Shown piece by piece: positions 8,825 through 17,112 of a stretch of DNA of 64,000 bases. The notes beneath the pieces were generated by a model. It saw nothing but the letters and a program-made list of their open reading frames with translations, did not search any database and had not been told where the DNA came from. The first letter of the stretch is position 1. Each line of letters starts with the position of its first letter. Source of the DNA: Methanolacinia petrolearia DSM 11571 (GTDB lineage: Archaea; Halobacteriota; Methanomicrobia; Methanomicrobiales; Methanomicrobiaceae); the NCBI RefSeq assembly GCF_000147875.1, contig NC_014507.1:310001-374000 (forward strand), in the 5' to 3' direction. The translations under genes and the position numbers were made by a program.

Positions 8825-9997
8825 TTATAACCTGCCTTCTTTCTTCCACGAATACAGGATCGCTCCGCCTACTCCTGCAGCAATTATGATGACCAGTATA
8901 ACAAGGCCGACGGGGAACCCGTCACCTGAGGAATCCTGTGACGACTGCCCTGATGACTGGGAGTATGACGCCCCGAGAGAGACCGTCACCTTCTCTTCGT
9001 AGCTGTTTCCGTCTTCATCCTTGTATATTATGCTCAGAGGAATTTCTTTTGTGTTTTCAGCCGTAAACGTGACTTCGAAGCTTGAGAAATCGTCAGGCTC
9101 GAGTTCACCGACTACATAAAGGCGGTTGGGGTCTGTCGGAACAGCGGGATCAGAAGATGTAACGATCACCGATTTTGCATTTTTAAGGCCTGCATTTGTA
9201 ACATCACCTGTCACGGTGTAGTAACTGCTTCCGGAGGACACCTCGACATTGTTTACTACTATCTCGGCATCCATCTTGCCTTCGCCGATCGTGTAGGTAA
9301 GCACCTGCTCTGTTGTATGAAGGTTGATCCCGTTCCTGTATTCAACGTTGAATACGATCTTCCCCGATTCCAAGGGGATGACCTCGAATTCAACCTGCTG
9401 GCTTCCGTCAGACTGGAGTTCTCCGATGAAGTAGCTGTTCTGTATAAACGATGCAGTGTCGCTTTCAGGCTTCACCACGACACCGTTTACTGCATTCTCC
9501 CTCGGGTTTCCGACAAGCACGGTCACCGGGTCCTTGACGTCTTTTCCGAATTCATCGGGAATATCTATTATTGATATCTCCAGTGGTGTGCTCTCGACCT
9601 TGACAGGAATCAGGCCGCTCATACTGCCTCCCCCTGCAAAGTTGATGTAGAATCTCGGGTAATATATGCCGTCGGACGCATCGGCCTTAATGGTGAAGGT
9701 AAAGTCCCTGCTTGTACCTGGCCCGACCGTTCCTACGGTTGAATAAGATTCTTCATTTACGAGAGTAAGATCTTTTGAGAAAAGGTCTGCACTTTGGATC
9801 TCGACGCTTGAAGTTCCTGTATTCTTTATAGTAACCTGAATTGTTCCGGTGTCTCCCTTCATGAAGACCGAAGGACTGACCTCATATGACGTAATCTCGA
9901 TATATGAGGCGGCATCATTCGTAGATGTTGAAGCCGCCGATGCTGCCGTCGCAAGAAATGCCGTCAGTATTAACAAAATTATAATTCCTGATTTCAT
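8825..9997 (-). CDS. Secreted COG1361-type S-layer-like/CARDB protein (module 1)
   Basis: A 390-residue surface protein: signal peptide (about 1-22, ending AAS), two or three beta-sandwich repeats of the COG1361/CARDB type (for example GTIQVTIKNTGTSSVEI near 50-66 and GDVTNAGLKNAKSVIVT near 265-281), a Ser/Gln-rich linker (about 345-360) and a C-terminal transmembrane anchor with a basic end. In methanogens this family is commonly encoded with MacB-like ABC transporters. It probably displays an adhesive or ligand-binding ectodomain working with the permease. The paralogue at 42701-43978 has the same plan. Confidence 0.85.
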   Translation of the reverse strand: MKSGIIILLILTAFLATAASAASTSTNDAASYIEITSYEVSPSVFMKGDTGTIQVTIKNTGTSSVEIQSADLFSKDLTLVNEESYSTVGTVGPGTSRDFTFTIKADASDGIYYPRFYINFAGGGSMSGLIPVKVESTPLEISIIDIPDEFGKDVKDPVTVLVGNPRENAVNGVVVKPESDTASFIQNSYFIGELQSDGSQQVEFEVIPLESGKIVFNVEYRNGINLHTTEQVLTYTIGEGKMDAEIVVNNVEVSSGSSYYTVTGDVTNAGLKNAKSVIVTSSDPAVPTDPNRLYVVGELEPDDFSSFEVTFTAENTKEIPLSIIYKDEDGNSYEEKVTVSLGASYSQSSGQSSQDSSGDGFPVGLVILVIIIAAGVGGAILYSWKKEGRL

Positions 9998-10008
9998 GTT
10001 TTTCTACC

Positions 10009-10644
10009 TCACATGACGAATGAACTCAGGCTGAGAATTATGAATATCACAAGCGGCACGCCAACACATATTGCGGCCTTTTTGAATTCCAGACCTGAGG
10101 ATTCTTTGATCCCGAATAACCAGATATTCGCAGACCATATTGTAAATATTATGCTTACAAAGGATGCAGCCATCATTGGTGCTGAGGTTGTAAATGCCTT
10201 CATGGCAACCTCAATCTCCTGCATGTTGGAAGTTGCCGGGATTACAAGGTTCTGGATTGATGTCATCATTATGGCCGTGGTGATAATTCCCCCGAATATT
10301 TGTGGAATAAAGCCGTACCCGGCAACTTCTGCAAGCTGTTTAAATGTGGCCGTTCCTTTCAGGATATAGATCATTACCAGGAATGCTAAAGCCCATATTG
10401 CCCATGAGATAAACATCCCGATGAAAGCGACGGCGAAACCGAATAGCGAAGCGATGAATGCATATCCTTCCAGGCCTGACCCCATGGCCTCAATGGTCTT
10501 TCCCGAGACTATATATGCAGATATTCCGCTGATAACTGCCGTAATCAGCACTATCAGTACGGGCACCTTCAGGGACGCCTCCTCCCTGCATTTCTTCTCA
10601 AAGAAATGCCCCGGGGTAATCAATATTTCTTTTACCGAAATCAT
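10009..10644 (-). CDS. Yip1-domain membrane protein
   Basis: A 211-residue membrane protein with about five hydrophobic segments and the Yip1 pattern: N-terminal LITPGHFFEKK, then AEVAGYGFIPQIFGGIITT and a final hydrophobic segment. Archaeal Yip1 proteins have no assigned function; they often accompany export genes. It is the promoter-proximal gene of the ABC module 1 operon, 11 bases before the COG1361 gene. The second ABC module lacks a Yip1 gene. Confidence 0.8.
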   Translation of the reverse strand: MISVKEILITPGHFFEKKCREEASLKVPVLIVLITAVISGISAYIVSGKTIEAMGSGLEGYAFIASLFGFAVAFIGMFISWAIWALAFLVMIYILKGTATFKQLAEVAGYGFIPQIFGGIITTAIMMTSIQNLVIPATSNMQEIEVAMKAFTTSAPMMAASFVSIIFTIWSANIWLFGIKESSGLEFKKAAICVGVPLVIFIILSLSSFVM

Positions 10645-10658
10645 GTGTTATTATATAA

Positions 10659-10680
10659 AATGTTAGAAGTATATAACATT
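10659..10680. promoter_or_regulatory. Promoter with 7-bp inverted repeat before the Yip1-ABC operon
   Basis: Perfect arms AATGTTA (10659-10665) and TAACATT (10674-10680) with an 8-base spacer. On the minus strand the right half contains the TATA-like TTATATAC; a start site about 26 bases downstream would leave almost no leader before the ATG at 10644. The position over the core promoter suggests a repressor operator. The cognate regulator is not identified. Confidence 0.5.
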
Positions 10681-10752
10681 ACCTTGCCGGGTGAAAATTA
10701 TGAAAAGGAAACTATACAGGGATCATCAGGTACGGAATCTGTTTCGCAGGTG

Positions 10753-11136
10753 TTATCCTGTTATCCTTTTTTCAAGGGCTTTTGAAAGTGCCAGCCTTAG
10801 GACGGATTCAGGGATTTGCTCGTAAATCCTGCTGCATGATCGTTCCTCACCTTTCTTTCCGGTTCCGCATCCCTCACATGCCATGCCGCAGTACTTTGAG
10901 GGGTCCGGCAGGGGAACAAGTTCTTCGAGAGGCAATCCGTCGATTGTAAGTGAACTGTCGTTACCTTTTTTGCCCTTTAAGATCTCTTCAGAAAATGTAA
11001 TCCTGCATTTATCGGTTCCCCGGGCGTTTTGGAAATCGATAACAACTTCCTTTACGGTCCTGCAGGTGTCGGGGCATACAAGAGGGGGAATTGCCGGGTC
11101 ATCGGCATGCGACCACAGAACTAAGATCTCCTTCAT
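10753..11136 (-). CDS. DUF2703 thioredoxin-like cysteine-rich protein
   Basis: A 127-residue protein of the DUF2703 family, recognised by the start EILVLWSH, the cysteines C21 and C25 (CPDTC), the segment SSLTIDGLPLEELVPLP, a Cys cluster (CGMACEGCG plus a further Cys about eight residues on) and the end ESVLRLALSKAL. The family is thioredoxin-fold-like and is found near metal/redox and arsenic genes; the reaction is unknown. It is 9 bases downstream of the ArsC-like gene in the same direction, so the two are probably co-transcribed and may cooperate in thiol chemistry (inference). Confidence 0.75.
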   Translation of the reverse strand: MKEILVLWSHADDPAIPPLVCPDTCRTVKEVVIDFQNARGTDKCRITFSEEILKGKKGNDSSLTIDGLPLEELVPLPDPSKYCGMACEGCGTGKKGEERSCSRIYEQIPESVLRLALSKALEKRITG

Positions 11137-11145
11137 AAAATCACT

Positions 11146-11565
11146 TCAGATCCTTATAGTTTCGGCAATCTCATCAATAAAGACTTTGAGGCTGTCTCTC
11201 AGCTCCCTGAACCCCGAGAGATTGCCTGTCCCTCCGGCAGGAACACTTATTTCGTGCAACAGGATCTCCTTCGATTTTGGCAGCGAGTATGCGTTCCTCA
11301 TTGCATGGGGGCACATGAACACTATAAGATCGAAGCAATCTCCAGAGTAGGATCCTATTGTCGACGGCCTGTGGTCCCCGGTATCTATGCCTTCCTCTTT
11401 AAGAACGGCACCAGCTGCAGGATCAGGTTCGAGAGGATAGATCCCTGCACTCCTGAAGACGATATCCGGGTATTTCGATCTTCCTATGTATTCGGCCATA
11501 AAGGATCTCACAGAGTTGTGGGTGCATATGAAAAGGACCGATCTGTTTTCGTTCACTATCCTCAT
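11146..11565 (-). CDS. ArsC-like / low-molecular-weight protein tyrosine phosphatase
   Basis: A 139-residue protein with the P-loop of thioredoxin-dependent arsenate reductases and LMW phosphatases: CTHNSVR, C14 to R20. The segment aligned with the ArsC redox helix reads C85-PHAMRN-A92, so the last cysteine of the standard C-x6-C pair is missing; C77 lies nearby and might substitute. It may therefore be a phosphatase, or an arsenate reductase with altered thiol relay (inference). It overlaps the exporter gene upstream by 4 bases and precedes DUF2703, forming an operon-like set. Confidence 0.82.
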   Translation of the reverse strand: MRIVNENRSVLFICTHNSVRSFMAEYIGRSKYPDIVFRSAGIYPLEPDPAAGAVLKEEGIDTGDHRPSTIGSYSGDCFDLIVFMCPHAMRNAYSLPKSKEILLHEISVPAGGTGNLSGFRELRDSLKVFIDEIAETIRI

Positions 11566-12266
11566 ATCCTATGGACCGGTTTTCTCTCCTTCAGCCGGTT
11601 CTGTTTTCTCTTCCAGAGGAACCATGCTGCTGCAGCGCACACAGCAATCGCGATTATTACGATTATGCCGAGGCTCAGGTTATATACCAGCAGGTCTTTC
11701 AGGAATTCCGATCCGAGGGCGATCAGGAAACAACCGGAAAGAGCACCCGCAATTACCGCGAGAATAATCTGCAGTGGCGGAATTCCGATCATCCTGCCGA
11801 CTATGGGCGTTGCAATTCCTCCGGTGCCCTGCATAGGAATCATTACAAATATCGCCAGTCCGAGGGTCGAGAGTTTTTCAAGCCATCTGTGTTTCCTGAA
11901 GAAAGATTCGCCATGCTCCATGAAAGTTTTCATCCATTTTGTTCCGGCAATCGGAATCTTTAGTACGAGATCGAAGTTCAGGACCATGAACAGAGTCGAG
12001 AGGATATCCATCATGGCGATCGAGAACGCAACTGTCCACCATGGTATGCCCAGTGCGATTCCGATGGGAATCACGCTCTCCTTTCCTGCCGGGGGAACGA
12101 AATAGATGAACATAAGAGTCAGCATGGACAAGAACAGGGAATATGGAAGCAGCATCCAGAGTATGAGGATATAAAATCCGAGGATTGCAAAAGGAAGGGC
12201 AAGGTTAAGGACTATTTTCCCTGCATTCAGAATCCTTATCTCTGAATTTGTGTATTCAGCTTCCAT
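11562..12266 (-). CDS. Small multi-drug export family protein (COG2426), copy 1
   Basis: A 234-residue integral membrane protein with about six hydrophobic segments and the family's core motif VPPAGKESVIPIGIALGIPW near residues 58-78, plus GGIATPIVGRMIGIPPLQ. The family is annotated as small multidrug export proteins but the activity is poorly tested. It overlaps the ArsC-like gene. A tandem paralogue lies immediately upstream (12315-12998). Confidence 0.82.
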   Translation of the reverse strand: MEAEYTNSEIRILNAGKIVLNLALPFAILGFYILILWMLLPYSLFLSMLTLMFIYFVPPAGKESVIPIGIALGIPWWTVAFSIAMMDILSTLFMVLNFDLVLKIPIAGTKWMKTFMEHGESFFRKHRWLEKLSTLGLAIFVMIPMQGTGGIATPIVGRMIGIPPLQIILAVIAGALSGCFLIALGSEFLKDLLVYNLSLGIIVIIAIAVCAAAAWFLWKRKQNRLKERKPVHRI

Positions 12267-12314
12267 CCGGTTAGAAATAATGGTTCGATTGCAAATAAAA
12301 CATTATCCCGTAAT

Positions 12315-12998
12315 TCAGCTTTCCCTGCTGTTTTTCATCTTTTTATAAAAGTAATTTGTAGCGGTTGCTATGATCACCAGCGCGACTATTACAAGAGCAA
12401 GGTAGAGCGGGTTTATTGCAAGGACGGATGTTGCAAACTCGAATCCAATTGCAAGGATATAAGAGCCCAGGAAAGAGCCTGCTGCAATTCCGATGAAGAG
12501 CTGCAGCGGCGGAAGGCCCATAATTCTTCCCAGTAAGGTTCCGCCTATACCACCTGATCCCTGGAAGGGAACCATAACGAAGATCATCAGTCCGAATATG
12601 GATAGGCCTTCCAGCCACTTGTATTTCAAGAAAAAAGCGCTCCCTTTGTGCATGAATCCATAGATCCACTTCCCGAGTATCGGGATCTTAAGTGCAAGAT
12701 CGAAGTTGAGGATCATGAAGAGTGCTGCTGCAACGTCCATCATGGCAGTTGTAGTTCCTATGATATACCAGGGTATCCCCGCTGCAATTCCAAGAGGGAT
12801 TACGCTCTCCTTTCCGGCAGGGGGGATGAGGTTGATCGCCATCAGGCCGAGAATAATCTCGAATTTTTCCGGTGTCAGGATTATGTACAGGAGAAATATG
12901 TAGATTCCGATTACAATGAACGGAAGCGTCAGAAAAAGTAATCGTTTGATAAAAGGATCTTTTATTTCCGGGACTTCGGGGGAGATCAGGTCGGTCAT
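12315..12998 (-). CDS. Small multi-drug export family protein (COG2426), copy 2
   Basis: A 227-residue paralogue of the previous gene with the same helices and the core motif LIPPAGKESVIPLGIAAGIP; GGIGGTLLGRIMGLPPLQLF matches the second conserved block. The two copies are roughly half identical by eye and are separated by 48 bases, so the pair arose by tandem duplication. They might form a hetero-oligomer. The gene starts 4 bases after the stop of the aminotransferase gene, which lies upstream of it on the other side of the operon order (13003-14148). Confidence 0.82.
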   Translation of the reverse strand: MTDLISPEVPEIKDPFIKRLLFLTLPFIVIGIYIFLLYIILTPEKFEIILGLMAINLIPPAGKESVIPLGIAAGIPWYIIGTTTAMMDVAAALFMILNFDLALKIPILGKWIYGFMHKGSAFFLKYKWLEGLSIFGLMIFVMVPFQGSGGIGGTLLGRIMGLPPLQLFIGIAAGSFLGSYILAIGFEFATSVLAINPLYLALVIVALVIIATATNYFYKKMKNSRES

Positions 12999-13002
12999 CC
13001 TG

Positions 13003-14148
13003 TCAGTCCCGCCTGTCTTCGAATTCCCTTATACGGCGCATTGCCTCTTTTAATGTATCCATTTTTGCTGCATAAGATATCCTGATCCAGCCCGGTGCAT
13101 TGAAGGCCGTTCCGGGAGTGGCGGCCAGGTGCGCCTCTTCAAGCCACCTCTCGCCTCTCTCCATATCGTCGCCGTTTATATTTACGAAGGCATAGAATGC
13201 CCCGTCGGCAGGAGCGGTCTTAAAGCCCATCGATTCAAGTTCTCCGCATACATACCTGCGTCTTCTGTCGAACTCGACTCTCATATCCTTGATACACGAC
13301 TGATCGCCTTTCAATGCCGCAAGGGCGCCCCACATGGCGAACGTCGCCGGGTGGCTGATCGTATGCTGCTGGACCTTTGTCATCGCCTTCGCGATCTCCG
13401 GTGAGGCGGCTGCATAACCGATCCTCCAGCCGGTCATTGCATATGCCTTCGAAAAGCCGTTTATCGTGATTGTCCTCTCTGCCATATCGTTCATGGCGCC
13501 GATCGAGAGGTGTTCCTTATCGTAAATGAGCTTCTCGTAGATCTCGTCGGATAAGGCGATTATATCGTTGTCCCTGCAGATATCAGCAACAATCGAGAGC
13601 GATTCCTTCGAGAGAACCGAACCTGTCGGATTAGAAGGGGTATTGAGGACGATCATCTTCGTCTTCCCCGTGACCTTTTCAAGCAGGGAGTCATCGATCT
13701 GGAAGTCCTTCCCGTTGAGGCTGTGATGAACGGGAGTTCCGCCTGCAATTCTTACGGCAGGTTCATATGAGACCCATGACGGGTCTATGATGATTACCTC
13801 GTCTCCGGGATTGAGGCAGGCCTCCATCGCCTCGTAGATATTGTTCTTGGCACCGCAGGCGACGACGATCCCCGAGGCATCGACATCAACCCCGTTGTCT
13901 TTCCTGAGTTTCTCCGATATCGCCTCACGAAGCTCCAGAGTTCCCTGGCTTGCCTCGTAGTGGGTCTTGCCCTCCCTTAGGGCATTTATACAGGCGTCGG
14001 TGATATGCTTTGGCGTCTCAAAATCCGGTTCTCCTATGGAAAGGGAGATGACGTCGATACCCTCTGACTTCATCCTCCTGGCGCGATCGGTAATTTCTAT
14101 CGTGGCGGAAGGGGGTATGCTGCTGATTTTTTCTGAAAGCGGCCTCAT
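13003..14148 (-). CDS. Class I/II pyridoxal-phosphate aminotransferase (aspartate aminotransferase-like)
   Basis: A 381-residue fold-type I aminotransferase of the AspC/prephenate aminotransferase-like group. The PLP lysine is in NGFSKAYAMTGWRIGYAA (about residues 230-247); the substrate-binding SLSIGEPDFETP is at about 35-46, and the C-terminal GWIRISYAA has the carboxylate-binding Arg. Likely transfers amino groups between aspartate/glutamate and 2-oxo acids; exact donor cannot be read. It is upstream of the exporter genes on the same strand. Confidence 0.9.
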   Translation of the reverse strand: MRPLSEKISSIPPSATIEITDRARRMKSEGIDVISLSIGEPDFETPKHITDACINALREGKTHYEASQGTLELREAISEKLRKDNGVDVDASGIVVACGAKNNIYEAMEACLNPGDEVIIIDPSWVSYEPAVRIAGGTPVHHSLNGKDFQIDDSLLEKVTGKTKMIVLNTPSNPTGSVLSKESLSIVADICRDNDIIALSDEIYEKLIYDKEHLSIGAMNDMAERTITINGFSKAYAMTGWRIGYAAASPEIAKAMTKVQQHTISHPATFAMWGALAALKGDQSCIKDMRVEFDRRRRYVCGELESMGFKTAPADGAFYAFVNINGDDMERGERWLEEAHLAATPGTAFNAPGWIRISYAAKMDTLKEAMRRIREFEDRRD

Positions 14149-14173
14149 TGGTGAAAAACCCTCTCGGGAATGA

Positions 14174-14581
14174 TTATTTCAGCCTTTTTACAAGTTTTAT
14201 TGCTGATTCGACTGCTCTCTTTGCGTAATCGATACGCTCGGTCGCTTCGAGCCTTGTCATTCCCGGACCTGAGATTCCGAGTGTCACGGGCTTGTCGAAC
14301 TCGAGCGAGAGGTCGATGATCTTCCTTGCGGCATGCTGGACTACGATCTCGTCGTGCTGGGTTGCACCCTCGATAACGCATCCGATCGTAACTACTGCAT
14401 CCACCTTGTTCTCTTTGAGCATCTTTTTGATTGCAAGGGGCATGTCGTATGCTCCGGGGACGTAGATTCTCTCGGTAACTTCCGCACCGAGGAACTTTGC
14501 GTGCTCCTCTCCCTCGATCTCCATCATATAGGTCAGGTCACGGTTGAACTCCGCAACAACAAATCCAAGTTTTACTGTCAT
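14174..14581 (-). CDS. ribH: 6,7-dimethyl-8-ribityllumazine synthase
   Basis: A 135-residue lumazine synthase. It condenses 5-amino-6-ribitylaminouracil with 3,4-dihydroxy-2-butanone 4-phosphate. Seen motifs: [13 protein letters not shown] (substrate loop), [30 protein letters not shown] with the catalytic His, and [17 protein letters not shown]. Flavin supply also feeds F420 precursors in methanogens. The riboflavin synthase gene ribC is 67 bases upstream on the same strand; the two proteins are distant paralogues. Confidence 0.95.
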   Translation of the reverse strand: MTVKLGFVVAEFNRDLTYMMEIEGEEHAKFLGAEVTERIYVPGAYDMPLAIKKMLKENKVDAVVTIGCVIEGATQHDEIVVQHAARKIIDLSLEFDKPVTLGISGPGMTRLEATERIDYAKRAVESAIKLVKRLK

Positions 14582-14648
14582 TTTTATCTCCTGTTTTGAA
14601 ATCTTAATTATCCGTTTTATCCGGGTACTCTATTATCGTTTTCGTGTT

Positions 14649-15119
<471 letters not shown>

Positions 15120-15126
15120 TCACTCC

Positions 15127-16257
15127 TCAGGCATTAAGCACTTTTGCTGCTGCCTTTACACCGCATGTACCGCGTTCGTACCCGAGCTGCCTTAGTGCCT
15201 TCTCCGCGGCACCGATGACTGCGAGAACCTCAGGCACCCCTGTGGCGCCCATCGTGCCTATGCGGAATATTTTGCCCTTCAGGCGATCCTGTCCACCGGA
15301 AAATTCTATTCCCTCTTTCTTGACAAGCCCCCTGAATTCACTGTCCTTTATGCCTTCGGGATAGCAGATTGCGGTTGCAGTGTTTGAGTATGTATGCAGT
15401 TCGTCTACAGTCGGGTAGAGATCGAGTTCCCATGCAGCCGCAGCGGCCCTCACCGCATCGGCGAGGTTCCTGTGTCGTGCAATCCTTTTTTCAAGCCCTT
15501 CCTCTTCTACGATCCTGCATGCCTCGCGCAGTGCGAAAAACAGCGGTACAGCAGGCGTATATGGCGTTTCATTCTTTTCGGCGCTCTTTTTGTATTTCTT
15601 GAGATCGAGATAGTAGGGTCTCCATTCGGCAATGTTCTCCCATGCCTTATCGGAAACCGATACTGCGGACAGGCCCGCAGGTGCTGCAAGGCACTTCTGG
15701 GACCCTACTATTGCTACATCCGCACCCCACTTGTCTGCAAGAACCTCGTCACCTCCGATCGAGGTTATTCCGTCCATTATGAAGAGAGCGTCATGCTTTT
15801 TGCAGAGCTTTCCCACTGCTTCGGCAGGATTCTTTATTGCGGCGGAGGTCTCGTTGTGGACGAGAGTTACTGCTTCAACGCCGTTCTCAAGCTCTTCCTC
15901 AAGTCTCTCAAGCGGAAGAGGGGTTCCCCATTCGGACGAGAGCTCAACGGCTTCGCTGGCGTAAATCTTTCCTATATCGTAAAGCCTTTCTCCGAACTTT
16001 CCGTTGACGAGGCATGCAATCTTCTTTTTTGCACAGAAGTTTGCAACAGCTGCCTCCATTCCGGCTGTTCCCGAGCCGGAAAGTATCAGGCAGTCGTTTT
16101 TCGTCCCGAACATCGGTTTTAGCATCCTGTTGATGTCATTAAGGCATTCCCCGAATTCAGGGCCCCTGTGGTTAATTGCCTGGCGAGCCATCGCCATCCG
16201 TACACGCTGCGGCATAGGGACGGGCCCCGGCATCATCAGTAATATTTCATCCTGCAT
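15127..16257 (-). CDS. Class V aminotransferase (alanine-glyoxylate/serine-pyruvate family)
   Basis: A 376-residue PLP enzyme of the class V family. Seen: PGPVPMPQRVRMAMA at the start, LSGSGTAGMEAAV, HNETSAAI, the Asp of FIMDGITSIGG, and the Schiff-base Lys in GSQKCLAAPAGLS (about 190). In methanogens the homologue MJ0959 is a broad-specificity aspartate aminotransferase proposed to serve phosphoserine synthesis; serA is in this same window (40108), so such a role is plausible. The ATG has an upstream promoter region (16258 onward). Confidence 0.9.
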   Translation of the reverse strand: MQDEILLMMPGPVPMPQRVRMAMARQAINHRGPEFGECLNDINRMLKPMFGTKNDCLILSGSGTAGMEAAVANFCAKKKIACLVNGKFGERLYDIGKIYASEAVELSSEWGTPLPLERLEEELENGVEAVTLVHNETSAAIKNPAEAVGKLCKKHDALFIMDGITSIGGDEVLADKWGADVAIVGSQKCLAAPAGLSAVSVSDKAWENIAEWRPYYLDLKKYKKSAEKNETPYTPAVPLFFALREACRIVEEEGLEKRIARHRNLADAVRAAAAAWELDLYPTVDELHTYSNTATAICYPEGIKDSEFRGLVKKEGIEFSGGQDRLKGKIFRIGTMGATGVPEVLAVIGAAEKALRQLGYERGTCGVKAAAKVLNA

Positions 16258-16369
16258 AGAAATCAGTAAGAATATTTAAACGCCAAAGGCAATTTAGGTT
16301 GCGGGTTACAACCGGATCATCCAGATTTGAAACGATAAATAAAACCGGACTTAAAAAAATAGAAAATGA

Positions 16370-16453
16370 TTAACCAATTACTCCTGAGAAGTTATCGGCG
16401 ATAATCTGAAGAATTTGTGCGAGTACTTTTATGAATAATATCCAGTCAAACAT
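16370..16453 (-). CDS. 27-residue amphipathic peptide gene
   Basis: A short ORF with a near-ideal ribosome site (GTGAGGAG, 16459-16466) five bases before its ATG. The peptide begins MFDWILFIKVLAQI and ends in SGVIG. Residues K9, Q13, Q16, D20 and S23 fall on one face of a helix and Ile/Leu/Phe/Val on the other, giving a strongly amphipathic helix with near-neutral charge. The gene has its own TATA-like box, a 5'UTR hairpin and a T-rich stretch after the stop. It resembles phenol-soluble-modulin-like or type I toxin-like peptides in form only; I know no homologue. Confidence 0.6.
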   Translation of the reverse strand: MFDWILFIKVLAQILQIIADNFSGVIG

Positions 16454-16466
16454 TTGTTCTCCTCAC

Positions 16467-16485
16467 TGCCCCTGAAAAAGGGGCA
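16467..16485 (-). promoter_or_regulatory. 5'UTR hairpin abutting the ribosome site of the 27-residue peptide
   Basis: Six-base-pair stem TGCCCC/GGGGCA with a 7-base loop immediately upstream of the GTGAGGAG ribosome site. Placement suggests control of translation or transcript stability. No T-run follows, so it is not a simple terminator. Confidence 0.5.
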
Positions 16486-16716
16486 TTTAATATGTCTGAG
16501 TTTCACTTAAAAAGGATTTTTAATTATCTCGACGGGTGAAAATTTATTATTTTTATAACCACCATTAAGAATATAATTTCATAAAATATCTGCCATTCGA
16601 ATAATATTTCATCAAAGGTCCGAAAAAGTCTCTCCACAATACAATAATTTGCCTTTTTCCTGCAATATTATGCTCTCCAAAAAGAATTATTCAATGCGGT
16701 ACCAATAATTCAGCAT

Positions 16717-17106
16717 ATGTCAGGTGTGGCTATAATATCCGGTTCGGCCTCCGATTCGCATATAGTGGAGAAGGTAAAGGCTGTACTCGATGAGAACAAT
16801 ACGAAATACGATATTCAGGTGCTTTCGGCTCACAGAAATCCGGTCGAACTTGAAAAATACATTGCCGGGTCGGATGCAGAGGTATTCATCTGCATAGCCG
16901 GCCTTTCGGCGGCACTTCCGGGAGTTGTTGCGTCGAGGACCGACAAGCCGGTTATCGGCGTCCCGGTATCCGGAACCCTCGGTGGTCTCGATGCACTTCT
17001 TTCAATCGCCCAGATGCCCAAAGGTGTCCCTGTTGCATGTGTAGGGATAGACAACGGGGCAAATGCAGCGCATCTTGCCCTGAGAATTCTAAAATTGAAG
17101 AAATAG
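16717..17106 (+). CDS. purE: N5-carboxyaminoimidazole ribonucleotide mutase
   Basis: A 129-residue PurE. It converts N5-CAIR to CAIR (or carboxylates AIR, depending on class) in purine synthesis. Motifs: SGSASDSHI at the start, [19 protein letters not shown], and [20 protein letters not shown]. The protein is shorter than the usual 155-165 residues, with a trimmed C-terminus. The ThiC-family gene is convergent, 6 bases away; both enzymes draw on aminoimidazole ribotide. Confidence 0.92.
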   Translation: MSGVAIISGSASDSHIVEKVKAVLDENNTKYDIQVLSAHRNPVELEKYIAGSDAEVFICIAGLSAALPGVVASRTDKPVIGVPVSGTLGGLDALLSIAQMPKGVPVACVGIDNGANAAHLALRILKLKK

Positions 17107-17112
17107 ATAAGA

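Larger units (their letters stand above)
16258..16716. other. 459-base intergenic region between aminotransferase and purE
   Basis: Holds the 27-residue peptide gene on the minus strand with a TATA-like GGTTATAAAAATAATA (about 16546-16561 on the plus coordinate, read on the minus strand), predicted start near 16524, and a T-rich likely terminator (16345-16365). The remainder is AT-rich upstream DNA for purE (plus strand) and for the class V aminotransferase (minus strand). No other gene is visible. Confidence 0.5.
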
